Below, piece after piece: positions 1 to 12,135 of a DNA stretch of 64,000 bases. This DNA is from Calliopsis andreniformis. Taxonomy: Eukaryota; Arthropoda; Insecta; Hymenoptera; Andrenidae. The DNA is taken from assembly GCF_051401765.1 (NCBI RefSeq), contig NW_027480597.1, positions 310,001 through 374,000 of the forward strand, written 5' to 3'. Position 1 is the stretch's first letter; the number at the start of each line of letters is the position of its first letter. Under the pieces are notes generated by a model. That model made no database searches, was not told the origin of the DNA, and worked only from the letters and a program-made list of their open reading frames with translations. The position numbers and the translations under genes are program-made.

Positions 1-114
1 GCTATGGCCATGGCTGCTATGGCTATGGCTATGGCTATGACTGCTATGGCTATGCCTATGTCTATGCCTATGGCTGTTATGGCTATGGCTTTGGCTACCA
101 TGGCCATCGCTATG

Positions 115-2259
115 GCAGAGATGGCTATAGCTATGGCTGCTATGGCTATGGTTATGTCTATGGCCCCTAAGGCTATGGCTATGTCTACGGCTGCTGTGGC
201 TCTGGCTCTGGCTGCTATGGCTATGGCTATGGCTGCTATGGCTATGGCTATGGCTGCTGTGGCTGTGGTTATGTCTGCTATGGCTATGGCTATGGCTGCT
301 ATGGCTATGGCTATGGCTGCTATGGCTGTGGCTATGGCTATGGCTGCTTTGTCTATGGCTATGGCCATGACTGCTATGGCTATGGCTATGGCTGCTATGG
401 GTTTGGCTATGGCTATGGCTGCTATGGCTATGGCTATGTCTGCTATGGCTATGGCTATGGCTATGGCTGCTATGGCTATGTCTTTGGCTATAACTGCTAT
501 GGCTATGGCTATGGCTGCTATGGCTATGGCTATGGCTGCTATGGCTATGGCTATGGCTATGACTGCTATGGCTATGACTATGGCTGCTATGGGTATGGCT
601 ATGCCTATGGCAGCTATGGCTATGGCTATGGCTGCTATGGCTGTGGCTATGTCTGCTATGGCTATGGCTATGGCTGCTATGGCTATGGCTATGGCTATGG
701 CTGCTATGGCTATGGCTATGGCTGCTATGGCTATGGCTATGGCCATGGCTGCTATGGCTATGGCTATGGCTATGACTGCTATGGCTATGACTATGGCCGC
801 TATGGATATGGCTATGGCTATGGCTGCTATGGCTACGGCTTTGGCTACTATGGCCATTGGTATGGCTGCTATGGCTATGGCTCTGGCTGCTATGGCTATG
901 GCTATGGCTATGGCTGCTAAGGCTATGGCTATGTCTACGGCTGCTGTGGCTCTGGCTCCGGCTGCTATGGGTGTGCCTATGGCTGCTATGTCTATGGCTA
1001 TAACTGCTATGGCTATGGCTATGGCTGCTATGGCTATGGCTATGGCTGCTATGGCTGTGGTTATGGCTGCTATGGCTATTGCTATGGCTGCTATGGCAAT
1101 GGCTATGGCTGCTATGGCTATGGCTATGGCTATGGCTGCCAAGGCTATGGCTATGTCTATGGCTGCTGTGGCTCTGGCTCTGGCTGCTATGGCTATGGCT
1201 ATGGCTGCTATGGCTATGGCTATGGCTGCTATGGCTGTGGTTATGGCTGCTATGGCTATTGCTATGGCTGCCATGGCTATGGCTATGGCTGCTATGGCTA
1301 CGGCTATGGCTATGGCTGCTATGGCTGTGGCTATGGCTATGACGGCTATGGCTATGCCTATGGCTGCTATGGGTATGGCTATGGCTATGGCTGCTATGGC
1401 TATGACTGTGGCTGCTATGGCTATGGCTATGGCTATGGCTGCTATGGCTATGGCTATAACTATGACTGCTATGGCTATGGCTATGGCTGCTATGGCTATG
1501 GCTATGGCTGCTATGCCTATGGCTATGGCTGCTATGGCTATGGCTATGGCTGCTATGGCAATGGCTATGGCTGTGGCCATGGCTATGGCTGCTATGGCTA
1601 TGTCTACGGATATGGCTGCTATGGCTATGGCTTTGGCTACTATGGCCATGGCTATGGCTGCTATGGCTATGGCTATGATTATGGCTGCTATGGCTGTGGC
1701 TATGTGTGTGTCTGCTATGGATATAGCTATGGCTGCTATGGCTATGCCTACGGCTGCTACGGCTATCGCTATGGCTGCTATGGCTATGGGTACGGCTATG
1801 GCTATGGCTATGGCTGCTATGGCTATGTCTATGGCTATAACTGCTATGGCTATGGCTATGGCTGCTATGGCTATGGCTATGGCTACTATGGCTGTGGTTA
1901 TGGCTGCTATGGCTATTGCTATGGCTGCTATGGCTATGGCTATGGCTGCTATGGCTATCGCTATGGCTATGGCTGCTATGGCTATGGCTATGGCTATGAC
2001 TGCTATGGCTATGTCTATGGCTGCTATGGGTATGGCTATGCCTATGGCAGCTATGGCTATGGCTATGGCTGCTATGGCTGTGGCTATGTCTGCTATGGCT
2101 ATGGCTATGGCTGCTATGGCTATGGCTATGGCTGCTATGGCTATGGCTATGGCCATGGCTGCTATGGCTATGGCTATGGCTATGACTGCTATGGCTATGG
2201 CTATGTCTATGCCTATGGCTGTTATGGCTATGGCTTTGGCTACCATGGCCATCGCTATG
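115..2259 (+). repeat. Higher-order unit A, copy 1 (2145 bp)
   Basis: Defined from the rare GCAGAG variant (an Ala-Glu pair) at 115 to its next occurrence at 2260. The unit contains GTTATG and ACCATG variants at its left edge, the TTTGTCTATG signature, two GCTATTGCT-rich segments near 1079 and 1260, and a TGTGTGTCT tag at 1704. The sequence just before 115 differs slightly from copies 2 and 3 (one extra CCT variant). Relative to copy 3 it carries about 27 extra bases between 115 and 1079. Confidence 0.8.
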
Positions 2260-4776
2260 GCAGAGATGGCTATAGCTATGGCTGCTATGGCTATGGTTAT
2301 GTCTACGGCCCCTAAGGCTATGGCTATGTCTACGGCTGCTGTGGCTCTGGCTCTGGCTGCTATGGCTATGGCTATGGCTGCTATGGCTATGGCTATGGCT
2401 GCTGTGGCTGTGGTTATGTCTGCTATGGCTATGGCTATGGCTGCTATGGCTATGGCTATGGCTGCTATGGCTGTGGCTATGGCTATGGCTGCTTTGTCTA
2501 TGGCTATGGCCATGACTGCTATGGCTATGGCTATGGCTGCTATGGGTTTGGCTATGGCTATGGCTGCTATGGCTATGGCTATGTCTGCTATGGCTATGGC
2601 TATGGCTATGGCTGCTATGGCTATGTCTATGGCTATAACTGCTATGGCTATGGCTATGGCTGCTATGGCTATGGCTATGGCTGCTATGGCTATGGCTATG
2701 GCTATGACTGCTATGGCTATGTCTATGGCTGCTATGGGTATGGCTATGCCTATGGCAGCTATGGCTATGGCTATGGCTGCTATGGCTGTGGCTATGTCTG
2801 CTATGGCTATGGCTATGGCTGCTATGGCTATGGCTATGGCTGCTATGGCTATGGCTATGGCTGCTATGGCTGTGGCTATGGCTATGGCTGCTTTGTCTAT
2901 GGCTATGGCCATGACTGCTATGGCTATGGCTATGGCTGCTATGGGTTTGGCTATGGCTATGGCTGCTATGGCTATGGCTATGTCTGCTATGGCTATGGCT
3001 ATGGCTATGGCTGCTATGGCTATGTCTATGGCTATAACTGCTATGGCTATGGCTATGGCTGCTATGGCTATGGCTATGGCTGCTATGGCTATGGCTATGG
3101 CTATGACTGCTATGGCTATGTCTATGGCTGCTATGGGTATGGCTATGCCTATGGCAGCTATGGCTATGGCTATGGCTGCTATGGCTGTGGCTATGTCTGC
3201 TATGGCTATAGCTATGGCTGCTATGGCTATGGCTATGGCTGCTATGGCTATGGCTATGGCCATGGCTGCTATGGCTATGGCTATGGCTATGACTGCTATG
3301 GCTATGACTATGGCCGCTATGGATATGGCTATGGCTATGGCTGCTATGGCTACGGCTTTGGCTACTATGGCCATTGGTATGGCTGCTATGGCTATGGCTC
3401 TGGCTGCTATGGCTATGGCTATGGCTATGGCTGCTAAGGCTATGGCTATGTCTACGGCTGCTGTGGCTCTGGCTCCGGCTGCTATGGGTGTGCCTATGGC
3501 TGCTATGTCTATGGCTATAACTGCTATGGCTATGGCTATGGCTGCTATGGCTATGGCTATGGCTGCTATGGCTGTGGTTATGGCTGCTATGGCTATTGCT
3601 ATGGCTGCTATGGCAATGGCTATGGCTGCTATGGCTATGGCTATGGCTATGGCTGCCAAGGCTATGGCTATGTCTATGGCTGCTGTGGCTCTGGCTCTGG
3701 CTGCTATGGCTATGGCTATGGCTGCTATGGCTATGGCTATGGCTGCTATGGCTGTGGTTATGGCTGCTATGGCTATTGCTATGGCTGCCATGGCTATGGC
3801 TATGGCTGCTATGGCTACGGCTATGGCTATGGCTGCTATGGCTGTGGCTATGGCTATGACGGCTATGGCTATGTCTATGGCTGCTATGGGTATGGCTATG
3901 GCTATGGCTGCTATGGCTATGACTGTGGCTGCTATGGCTATGGCTATGGCTATGGCTGCTATGGCTATGGCTATAACTATGACTGCTATGGCTATGGCTA
4001 TGGCTGCTATGGCTATGGCTATGGCTGCTATGCCTATGGCTATGGCTGCTATGGCTATGGCTATGGCTGCTACGGCAATGGCTATGGCTGTGGCCATGGC
4101 TATGGCTGCTATGGCTATGTCTACGGATATGGCTGCTATGGCTATGGCTTTGGCTACTATGGCCATGGCTATGGCTGCTATGGCTATGGCTATGATTATG
4201 GCTGCTATGGCTGTGGCTATGTGTGTGTCTGCTATGGATATAGCTATGGCTGCTATGGCTATGCCTACGGCTGCTACGGCTATCGCTATGGCTGCTATGG
4301 CTATGGCTATGGCTATGGCTATGGCTATGGCTGCTATGGCTATGTCTATGGCTATAACTGCTATGGCTATGGCTATGGCTGCTATGGCTATGGCTATGGC
4401 TACTATGGCTGTGGTTATGGCTGCTATGGCTATTGCTATGGCTGCTATGGCTATGGCTATGGCTGCTATGGCTATCGCTATGGCTATGGCTGCTATGGCT
4501 ATGGCTATGGCTATGACTGCTATGGCTATGTCTATGGCTGCTATGGGTATGGCTATGCCTATGGCAGCTATGGCTATGGCTATGGCTGCTATGGCTGTGG
4601 CTATGTCTGCTATGGCTATGGCTATGGCTGCTATGGCTATGGCTATGGCTGCTATGGCTATGGCTATGGCCATGGCTGCTATGGCTATGGCTATGGCTAT
4701 GACTGCTATGGCTATGGCTATGTCTATGCCTATGGCTGTTATGGCTATGGCTTTGGCTACCATGGCCATCGCTATG
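2260..4776 (+). repeat. Higher-order unit A, copy 2 (2517 bp)
   Basis: Runs from GCAGAG at 2260 to the next at 4777. The GCTATTGCT segment lies at 3596 (1079 in copy 1) and the TGTGTGTCT tag at 4221 (1704 in copy 1), both offset 2517. The extra length over copy 1 (372 bp) equals a 399-bp internal duplication minus the 27 bp copy 1 has elsewhere. Scattered single-base differences separate the copies, for example CCT against TCT near 1356 and 3874. Confidence 0.82.
2491..3288 (+). repeat. 399-bp tandem duplication inside unit A copy 2
   Basis: The GCTTTGTCT signature at 2491 recurs at 2890, an offset of 399 bp, which is 19 x 21. The order of following variants (GGTTTG, TCTGCT, ATAACT, GGTATG, CCTATG, GCAGCT) is the same in both. 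Copies 1 and 3 of unit A have a single version, so the duplication arose after unit A was amplified. Confidence 0.85.
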
Positions 4777-6430
4777 GCAGAGATGGCTATAGCTATGGCT
4801 GCTATGGCTATGGTTATGTCTATGGCCCCTAAGGCTATGGCTATGTCTACGGCTGCTGTGGCTCTGGCTCTGGCTGCTATGGCTATGGCTATGGCTGCTA
4901 TGGCTATGGCTATGGCTGCTGTGGCTGTGGTTATGTCTGCTATGGCTATGGCTATGGCTGCTATGGCTATGGCTATGGCTGCTATGGCTGTGGCTATGGC
5001 TATGGCTGCTTTGTCTATGGCTATGGCCATGACTGCTATGGCTATGGCTATGGCTGCTATGGGTTTGGCTATGGCTATGGCTGCTATGGCTATGGCTATG
5101 TCTGCTATGGCTATGGCTATGGCTATGGCTGCTATGGCTATGTCTATGGCTATAACTGCTATGGCTATGGCTATGGCTGCTATGGCTATGGCTATGGCTG
5201 CTATGGCTATGGCTATGGCTATGACTGCTATGGCTATGTCTATGGCTGCTATGGGTATGGCTATGCCTATGGCAGCTATGGCTATGGCTATGGCTGCTAT
5301 GGCTGTGGCTATGTCTGCTGTGGCTATGGCTATGGCTGCTATGGCTATGGCTATGGCTGCTATGGCCATGGCTATGGCCATGGCTGCTATGGCTATGGCT
5401 ATGGCTATGACTGCTATGGCTATGACTATGGCCGCTATGGATATGGCTATGGCTATGGCTGCTATGGCTACGGCTTTGGCTACTATGGCCATTGGTATGG
5501 CTGCTATGGCTATGGCTATGGCTGCTATGGCTATGGCTATGGCTATGGCTGCTAAGGCTATGGCTATGTCTACGGCTGCTGTGGCTCTGGCTCCGGCTGC
5601 TATGGGTGTGCCTATGGCTGCTATGTCTATGGCTATAACTGCTATGGCTATGGCTATGGCTGCTATGGCTATGGCTAGGGCTGCTATGGCTGTGGTTATG
5701 GCTGCTATGGCTATTGCTATGGCTGCTATGGCAATGGCTATGGCTGCTATGGCTATGGCTATGGCTATGGCTGCCAAGGCTATGGCTATGTCTATGGCTG
5801 CTGTGGCTCTGGCTCTGGCTGCTATGGCTATGGCTATGGCTGCTATGGCTATGGCTATGGCTGCTATGGCTGTGGTTATGGCTGCTATGGCTATTGCTAT
5901 GGCTGCCATGGCTATGGCTATGGCTGCTATGGCTACGGCTATGGCTATGGCTGCTATGGCTGTGGCTATGGCTATGACGGCTATGGCTATGTCTATGGCT
6001 GCTATGGGTATGGCTATGGCTATGGCTGCTATGGCTATGACTGTGGCTGCTATGGCTATGGCTATGGCTATGGCTGCTATGGCTATGGCTATAACTATGA
6101 CTGCTATGGCTATGGCTATGGCTGCTATGGCTATGGCTATGGCTGCTATGCCTATGGCTATGGCTGCTATGGCTATGGCTATGGCTGCTATGGCAATGGC
6201 TATGGCTGTGGCTATGGCTATGGCTGCTATGGCTATGTCTACGGATATGGCTGCTATGGCTATGGCTTTGGCTACTATGGCCATGGCTATGGCTGCTATG
6301 GCTATGGCTATGATTATGGCTGCTATGGCTGTGGCTATGTGTGTGTCTGCTATGGATATAGCTATGGCTGCTATGGCTATGCCTACGGCTGCTACGGCTA
6401 TCGCTATGGCTGCTATGGCTATGGCTATGG
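4777..6430 (+). repeat. Higher-order unit A, copy 3, truncated (about 1.65 kb)
   Basis: Begins at GCAGAG 4777. It matches copy 2 at offset 2118 for the GCTATTGCT segment (5714) and the TGTGTGTCT tag (6339), because it lacks the 399-bp internal duplication. Identity to copies 1 and 2 ends near 6430, where GCAATG and ACGACT variants of a different module take over. A private AGG (Arg) variant at about 5677 marks this copy. Confidence 0.78.
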
Positions 6431-6507
6431 CTGCAATGGCTATGCCTATGGCTGCTATGGCTACGACTATGGCTGCTATGGCTATAGCTATGGCTGCTAT
6501 GGCTATG

Positions 6508-7569
6508 GTTATGACCATGTCAGCTATGGCTATGGCTATGGCTGCTATGGCTATGGCTATGGCTGCTATGGCTATGTCTACGGCTGCTGTGGCTCTGGCT
6601 CTGGCTGCTATGGATATGGCTATGGCTGCTATGGCTATGGCTACTATAGCTATGGTTACGGCTATGGCTGCTATGGCTATGGCTATGGCTGCTGTGGCTG
6701 TGGTTATGTCTGCTATGGCTATGGCTATGGCAGCTACGGTTATGGCTATGGCTGCTGTGGCTGTGGCTATGGCTATGGCTGCTTTGTCTATGGCTATGGC
6801 CATGACTGCTATGGCTATGGCTATGGCTGCTATGGGTTTGGCTATGTCTGCTATGGCTATGGCTATGGCTGCTATGGCTATGGCTATGGCTGCTATGGCT
6901 ATGGCTATGGCTATGGCTATTGCTATGGCTGCTATGGCTATGGCTATGGCTGCTATGGCTATGGCTATGGCTATGGCTGTTATGGCTATGGCTATGGCTA
7001 TGACTGCTATGGCTATGTCAATGGCTGCTATGGCTATGGTTATGACCATGTCAGCTATGGCTATGGCTATGGCTGCTATGGCTATGGCTATGGCTGCTAT
7101 GGCTATGTCTACGGCTGCTGTGGCTCTGGCTCTGGCTGCTATGGATATGGCTATGGCTGCTATGGCTATGGCTACTATAGCTATGGTTACGGCTATGGCT
7201 GCTATGGCTATGGCTATGGCTGCTGTGGCTGTGGTTATGTCTGCTATGGCTATGGCTATGGCAGCTACGGTTATGGCTATGGCTGCTGTGGCTGTGGCTA
7301 TGGCTATGGCTGCTTTGTCTATGGCTATGGCCATGACTGCTATGGCTATGGCTATGGCTGCTATGGGTTTGGCTATGTCTGCTATGGCTATGGCTATGGC
7401 TGCTATGGCTATGGCTATGGCTGCTATGGCTATGGCTATGGCTATGGCTATTGCTATGGCTGCTATGGCTGTGGCTATGGCTGCTATGGCTATGGCTATG
7501 GCTATGGCTGTTATGGCTATGGCTATGGCTATGACTGCTATGGCTATGTCAATGGCTGCTATGGGTATG
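6508..7569 (+). repeat. 531-bp tandem duplication
   Basis: The combination GTTATGACCATG followed by TCAGCT at 6508 recurs at 7039. All intervening markers (ACTATAGCT, GTTACG, GCAGCTACGG, GCTTTGTCT, GGTTTG, GTTATG) repeat in the same order at offset 531. The copies differ at about 7468, where the second has GTG for ATG. Confidence 0.87.
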
Positions 7570-8403
7570 GCTATGCCTATGGCAGCTATGGCTATGGCTA
7601 TGGCTGCTATGGCTATGGCTATGGCTATGACTGCTATGGCTATGTCTATGGCTGCTATGGGTATGGCTATGCCTATGGCAGCTATGGCTATGGCTATGGC
7701 TGCTATGGCTGTGGCTATGTCTGCTATGGCTATGGCTATGGCTGCTATGGCTATGGCTATGGCTGCTATGGCTATGGCTATGGCTATGGCTATGGCTGTT
7801 ATGGCTATGGCTATGGCTATGACTGCTATGGCTATGGCTATGGCCGCTATGGATATGGCTATGGCTATGGCTGCTATGGCTACGGCTTTGGCTACTATGG
7901 CCATTGGTATGGCTGCTATGGCTATGGCTATGGCTGCTATGGCTATGGCTACGTCTATGGTTTTGGCGGCTATGGCTATGTCTATGGCTATGGCTGCAAT
8001 GGCTATGGCTTTGGCTACTATGGCCATGGCTATGGCTTTGGCTACTAAGGCCATGGCTGTGGCTGCTGTGGCTATGGCTATGGCTGCTATGGCTATGATT
8101 ATGTCTATGGCTGCTAAGGCTATGGCTATGTCTACGGCTGCTGTGGCTCTGGCTCTGGCTGCTATGGCTCTGGCTGCTATGGCTATGGCTATGGCTATAG
8201 CTCCTATGGCTATGGCTATGACTATGGCTGTTGCTGCTAAGGCTATGGCGATGGCTATGGCTGCTATGGCTATGGCTATGGCTGCTATGGGTATGGCTAT
8301 GGCTATGGCTGCTGTGGCTATGGCTATGGCTGCAATGGCTATGGCTATGGCTGCTATGGCTATGGCTATGGCGGCTATGGCTGCTATGGCTATGGCTATG
8401 GCT

Positions 8404-8643
8404 ACTATGGCTATGGATACGGCTGCTATGGCTATGGCTATGGCTATGTCTGCTATGGCTATGGCTATGGCTGCTATGGTTATGGCTATGGCGACTGTGG
8501 ATGCTATGGCTATGACTATGGCTACTATGGCTATGGATACGGCTGCTATGGCTATGGCTATGGCTATGTCTGCTATGGCTATGGCTATGGCTGCTACGGC
8601 TATGGCTATGGCTATGGCTATGGCTGCTATGGCTATGGCTATG
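8404..8643 (+). repeat. 120-bp ATGGATACGG doublet module
   Basis: ACTATGGCTATGGATACGG begins at 8404 and again at 8524. The 120-bp doublet recurs as a recognisable module elsewhere, for example with GATACG at 22123 and 22243, and near 10534/10654, 30079/30199, 38517/38637 and 44289/44409. It is useful for aligning distant parts of the array. Confidence 0.8.
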
Positions 8644-8925
8644 GCTGCTGTGGCTGTGGTTATGTCTGCTATGGCTATGGCTATGGCTGCTATGGTTATG
8701 GCTATGGCTGCTATGGCTGTGGCTATGGCTATGGCTGCTTTGTCTATGGCTATGGCCATGACTGCTATGGCTATGGCTATGGCTGCTATGGGTTTGGCTA
8801 TGGCTATGGCTGCTATGGCTATGGCTATGTCTGCTATGGCTACGGCTATGGCTATGGCTGCTATGGCTATGTCTATGGCTATAACTGCTATGGCTATGGC
8901 TATGGCTGCTATGGCTATGGCTATG

Positions 8926-11900
8926 GCTGCTATGGCCGTGGTTATGGCTGCTATGGCTATTGCTATGGCTGCTATGGCTATGGCTATGGCTGCTATGGCT
9001 ATCGCTATGGCTATGGCTGCTATGGCTATGGCTATGGCTATGACTGCTGTGGCTATGTCTATGGCTGCTATGGGTATGGCTATGCCTATGGCAGCTATGG
9101 CTATGGCTATGGCTGCTATGGCTGTGGCTATGTCTGCTATGGCTATGGCTATGGCTGCTATGGCTATGGCTATGGCTGCTATGGCTATGGCTATGGCCAT
9201 GGCTGCTATGGCTATGGCTATGGCTATGACTGCTATGGCTATGGCTATGGCCGCTATGGATATGGCTATGGCTATGGCTGCTATGGCTACGGCTTTGGCT
9301 ACTATGGCCATTGGTATGGCTGCTATGGCTATGGCTATGGCTGCTATGGCTATGGCTATGGCTATGGCTGCTAAGGCTATGGCTATGTCTACGGCTGCTG
9401 TGGCTCTGGCTCCGTCTGCTATGGGTATGCCTATGGCTGCTATGTCTATGGCTATAACTGCTATGGCTATGGCTATGGCTGCTATGGCTATGGCTATGGC
9501 TGCTATGGCTGTGGTTATGGCTGCTATGGCTATTGCTATGGCTGCTATGGCTATGGCTATGGCTGCTATGGCTATGGCTATGGCTATGGCTGCCAAGGCT
9601 ATGGCTATGTCTACGGCTGCTGTGGCTCTGGCTCTGGCTGCTATGGCTATGGCTATGGCTGCTATGGCTATGGCTATGGCTGCTATGGCTGTGGTTATGG
9701 CTGCTATGGCTATTGCTATGGCTGCTATGGCTATGGCTATGGCTGCTATGGCTATGGCTATGGCTATGGCTGCTATGGCTGTGGCTATGGCTATGACGGC
9801 TATGGCTATGTCTATGGCTGCTATGGGTATGGCTATGGCTATGGCTGCTATGGCTATGGCTGTGGCTGCTATGGCTATGGCTATGGCTATGGCTGCTATG
9901 GCTATGGCTATAGCTATGACTGCTATGGCTATGGCTATGGCTGCTATGGCTATGGCTATGGCTGCTATGCCTATGGCTATGGCTGCTATGGCTATGGCTA
10001 TGGCTGCTATGGCAATGGCTATGGCTGTGGCTATGGCTATGGCTGCTATGGCTATGTCTGCGGATATGGCTGCTATGGCTATGGCTTTGGCTACTATGGC
10101 CATGGCTATGGCTGCTATGGCTATGGCTATGATTATGGCTGCTATGGCTGTGCCTATGTGTGTGTCTGCTATGGATATAGCTATGGCTGCTATGGCTATG
10201 CCTACGGCTGCTACGGCTATCGCTATGGCTGCTATGGCTATGGCTATGGCTGCAATGGCTATGGCTATGGCTGCTATGGCTACGACTATGGCTGCTATGG
10301 CTATGGATATGGCTGCTATGGCTATGGCTATGGCTGCTATGGCTATGGCTATGGCTGCTATGGCTGTGGTTATGGCTGCTATGGCTATGGCTATGGCTGC
10401 TATGGCTGCGGCTATGCCTGATATGACTATGGCTATGGCTGCTATGGCTATGGCTGTGTCTACTATGGCTGCTATGGCTATAGCTATGGCGGCTATGGCT
10501 GCTATGGCTATGGCTATGTCTACTATGTCTATGGATACGGCTGCTATGACTATGGCTATGGCTACGTCTGCTATGGCTATGGCTATGCCTGCTATGGTTA
10601 TGGCTATGGCGACTATGGGTGCTATGGCTATTGCTATGGCTACTATGGCTATGGATACGGCTGCTATGGCTATGGCTATGGCTATGTCTGCTATGGCTAT
10701 GGCTATGGCTGCTATGGCTATGGCTATGGCTATGGCTATGGCTGCTATGGCTATGTCTTTGGCTATGGCTGCTATGGCTATTGTTTTGGGTACTATGGCC
10801 ATGGCTGTGGCGGCTATGGCTATGGCTATGGCTGCTATGGCTATGGTTATGTCTATGGCTCCTAAGGCTATGGCTATGTCTACGGCTGCTGTGGCTCTGC
10901 CTCTGGCTGCTATGGCTATGGCTATGGCTGCTATGGCTGTGGCTATGGCTGCTATGGCTGTGGTTACGTCTGCTATGGCTATGGCTGCTATGGTTATGGC
11001 TATGGCTGCTATGGCTGTGGCTATGGCTACGGCTGCTATGGCTATGGCTGCTGTGGCTATGGCTATGGCTAAGGCTGCTGTGGCTATGGCTATGGCCGCT
11101 TTGGCAGTGGCTACAGCTGCTATGGCTATGGCTATGGCATTGGCTGCTATGGCTATGGCTATGATTATGGCTGCTATGCCTGTGGCTATGTGTGTGTCTA
11201 CTATGGATATAGCTATGGCTGCTATGGCTCTGCCTACGGCTGCTATGGCTATCGCTATGGCTGCTATGGCTATGGTTATGGCTGCTATGGCTATGGCTAT
11301 GGCTGCTACGGCTGTGGCTATGGCTGCTATGGCTGTGACTATGGCTGCTATGGCTATGGCTATGGCTGCTATGGCTATGGTTCTGTGTATGGCTGCTAAG
11401 GCTATGGCTATGACTACGGCTGCTGTGGCTCTGGCTCTGGCTGCTATGGCTATGGCTATGGCTGCTATGGCTATGGCTATGGCTGCTATGGCTATGGCTA
11501 TGGCTGCTATGGCTGTGGTTATGTCTGCTATGGCTATGGCTATGGCTGCTATGGTTATGGCTATGGCTGCTATGGCTGTGGCTATGGCTATGGCTGCTTT
11601 GTCTATGGCTATTGCCATGACTGCTATGGCTATGGCTATGGCTGCTATGGGTTTGGCTATGGCTATGGCTGCTATGGCTATGGCTATTTCTGCTATGGCT
11701 ATGGCTATGGCTATGGCTGCTATGGCTATGTCTATGGCTATAACTGCTATGGCTATGGCTATGGCTGCTATGGCTATGGCTATGGCTGCTATGGCTGTGG
11801 TTATGGCTGCTATGGCTATTGCTATGGCTGCTATGGTTATGGCTATGGCTGCTATGGCTGTGGCTATGGCTATGGCTGCTTTGTCTATGGCTATAGCCAT

Positions 11901-12135
11901 GACTGCTATGGCTATGGCTATGGCTGCTATGGGTTTGGCTATGGCTATGGCTGCTATGGCTATGGCTATGTCTGCTATGGCTATGGCTATGGCTCTGGCT
12001 GCTATGGCTATGGCTATGGCTGCTATGGCTATGGCTATGGCTGCTATGGCTATGGCTATGGCCATGGCTGCTATGGCTATGGCTATGGCTATGACTGCTA
12101 TGGCTATGGCTATGGCCGCTATGGATATGGCTATG
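8926..12135 (+). repeat. 3210-bp unit B, copy 1
   Basis: The left edge lies just before GCCGTGGTT at 8931-8940, which recurs at 12141-12150. Markers at 9533, 10158, 10408, 10619 and 11190 recur exactly 3210 bp later. Rare variants are shared, including GTTACGTCT near 10970, GTTTTGGGT near 10793, ATTGCC near 11611 and GCCTATGTGT near 10153. I saw no difference between the copies wherever I compared them. The edges are accurate to about 10-20 bp because the junction itself is repeat. Confidence 0.88.

Noticed and set aside
1079..1342. Leu-Trp frames starting with TTG (for example 1079, 3596, 5714, 9533, 12743) as membrane proteins
   Set aside because: CTA TGG is the third phase of the same repeat. 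The frames end at TGA or TAG wherever ATGACT or ATAGCT occurs. An alternating Leu-Trp sequence is not a known membrane protein pattern.
1704..2315. Tyr-Gly-Cys frames starting with GTG at TGTGTGTCT tags (also 4221, 6339, 10158, 47099, 50428, 56435 and others), resembling Gly/Tyr/Cys-rich keratin-associated or eggshell proteins
   Set aside because: The composition follows directly from TAT GGC TGC in another phase. The starts are GTG inside the repeat and the frames end at TAA of the GCTAAGG signature. They are duplicated with the array and have no signal peptide or unique N-terminus.
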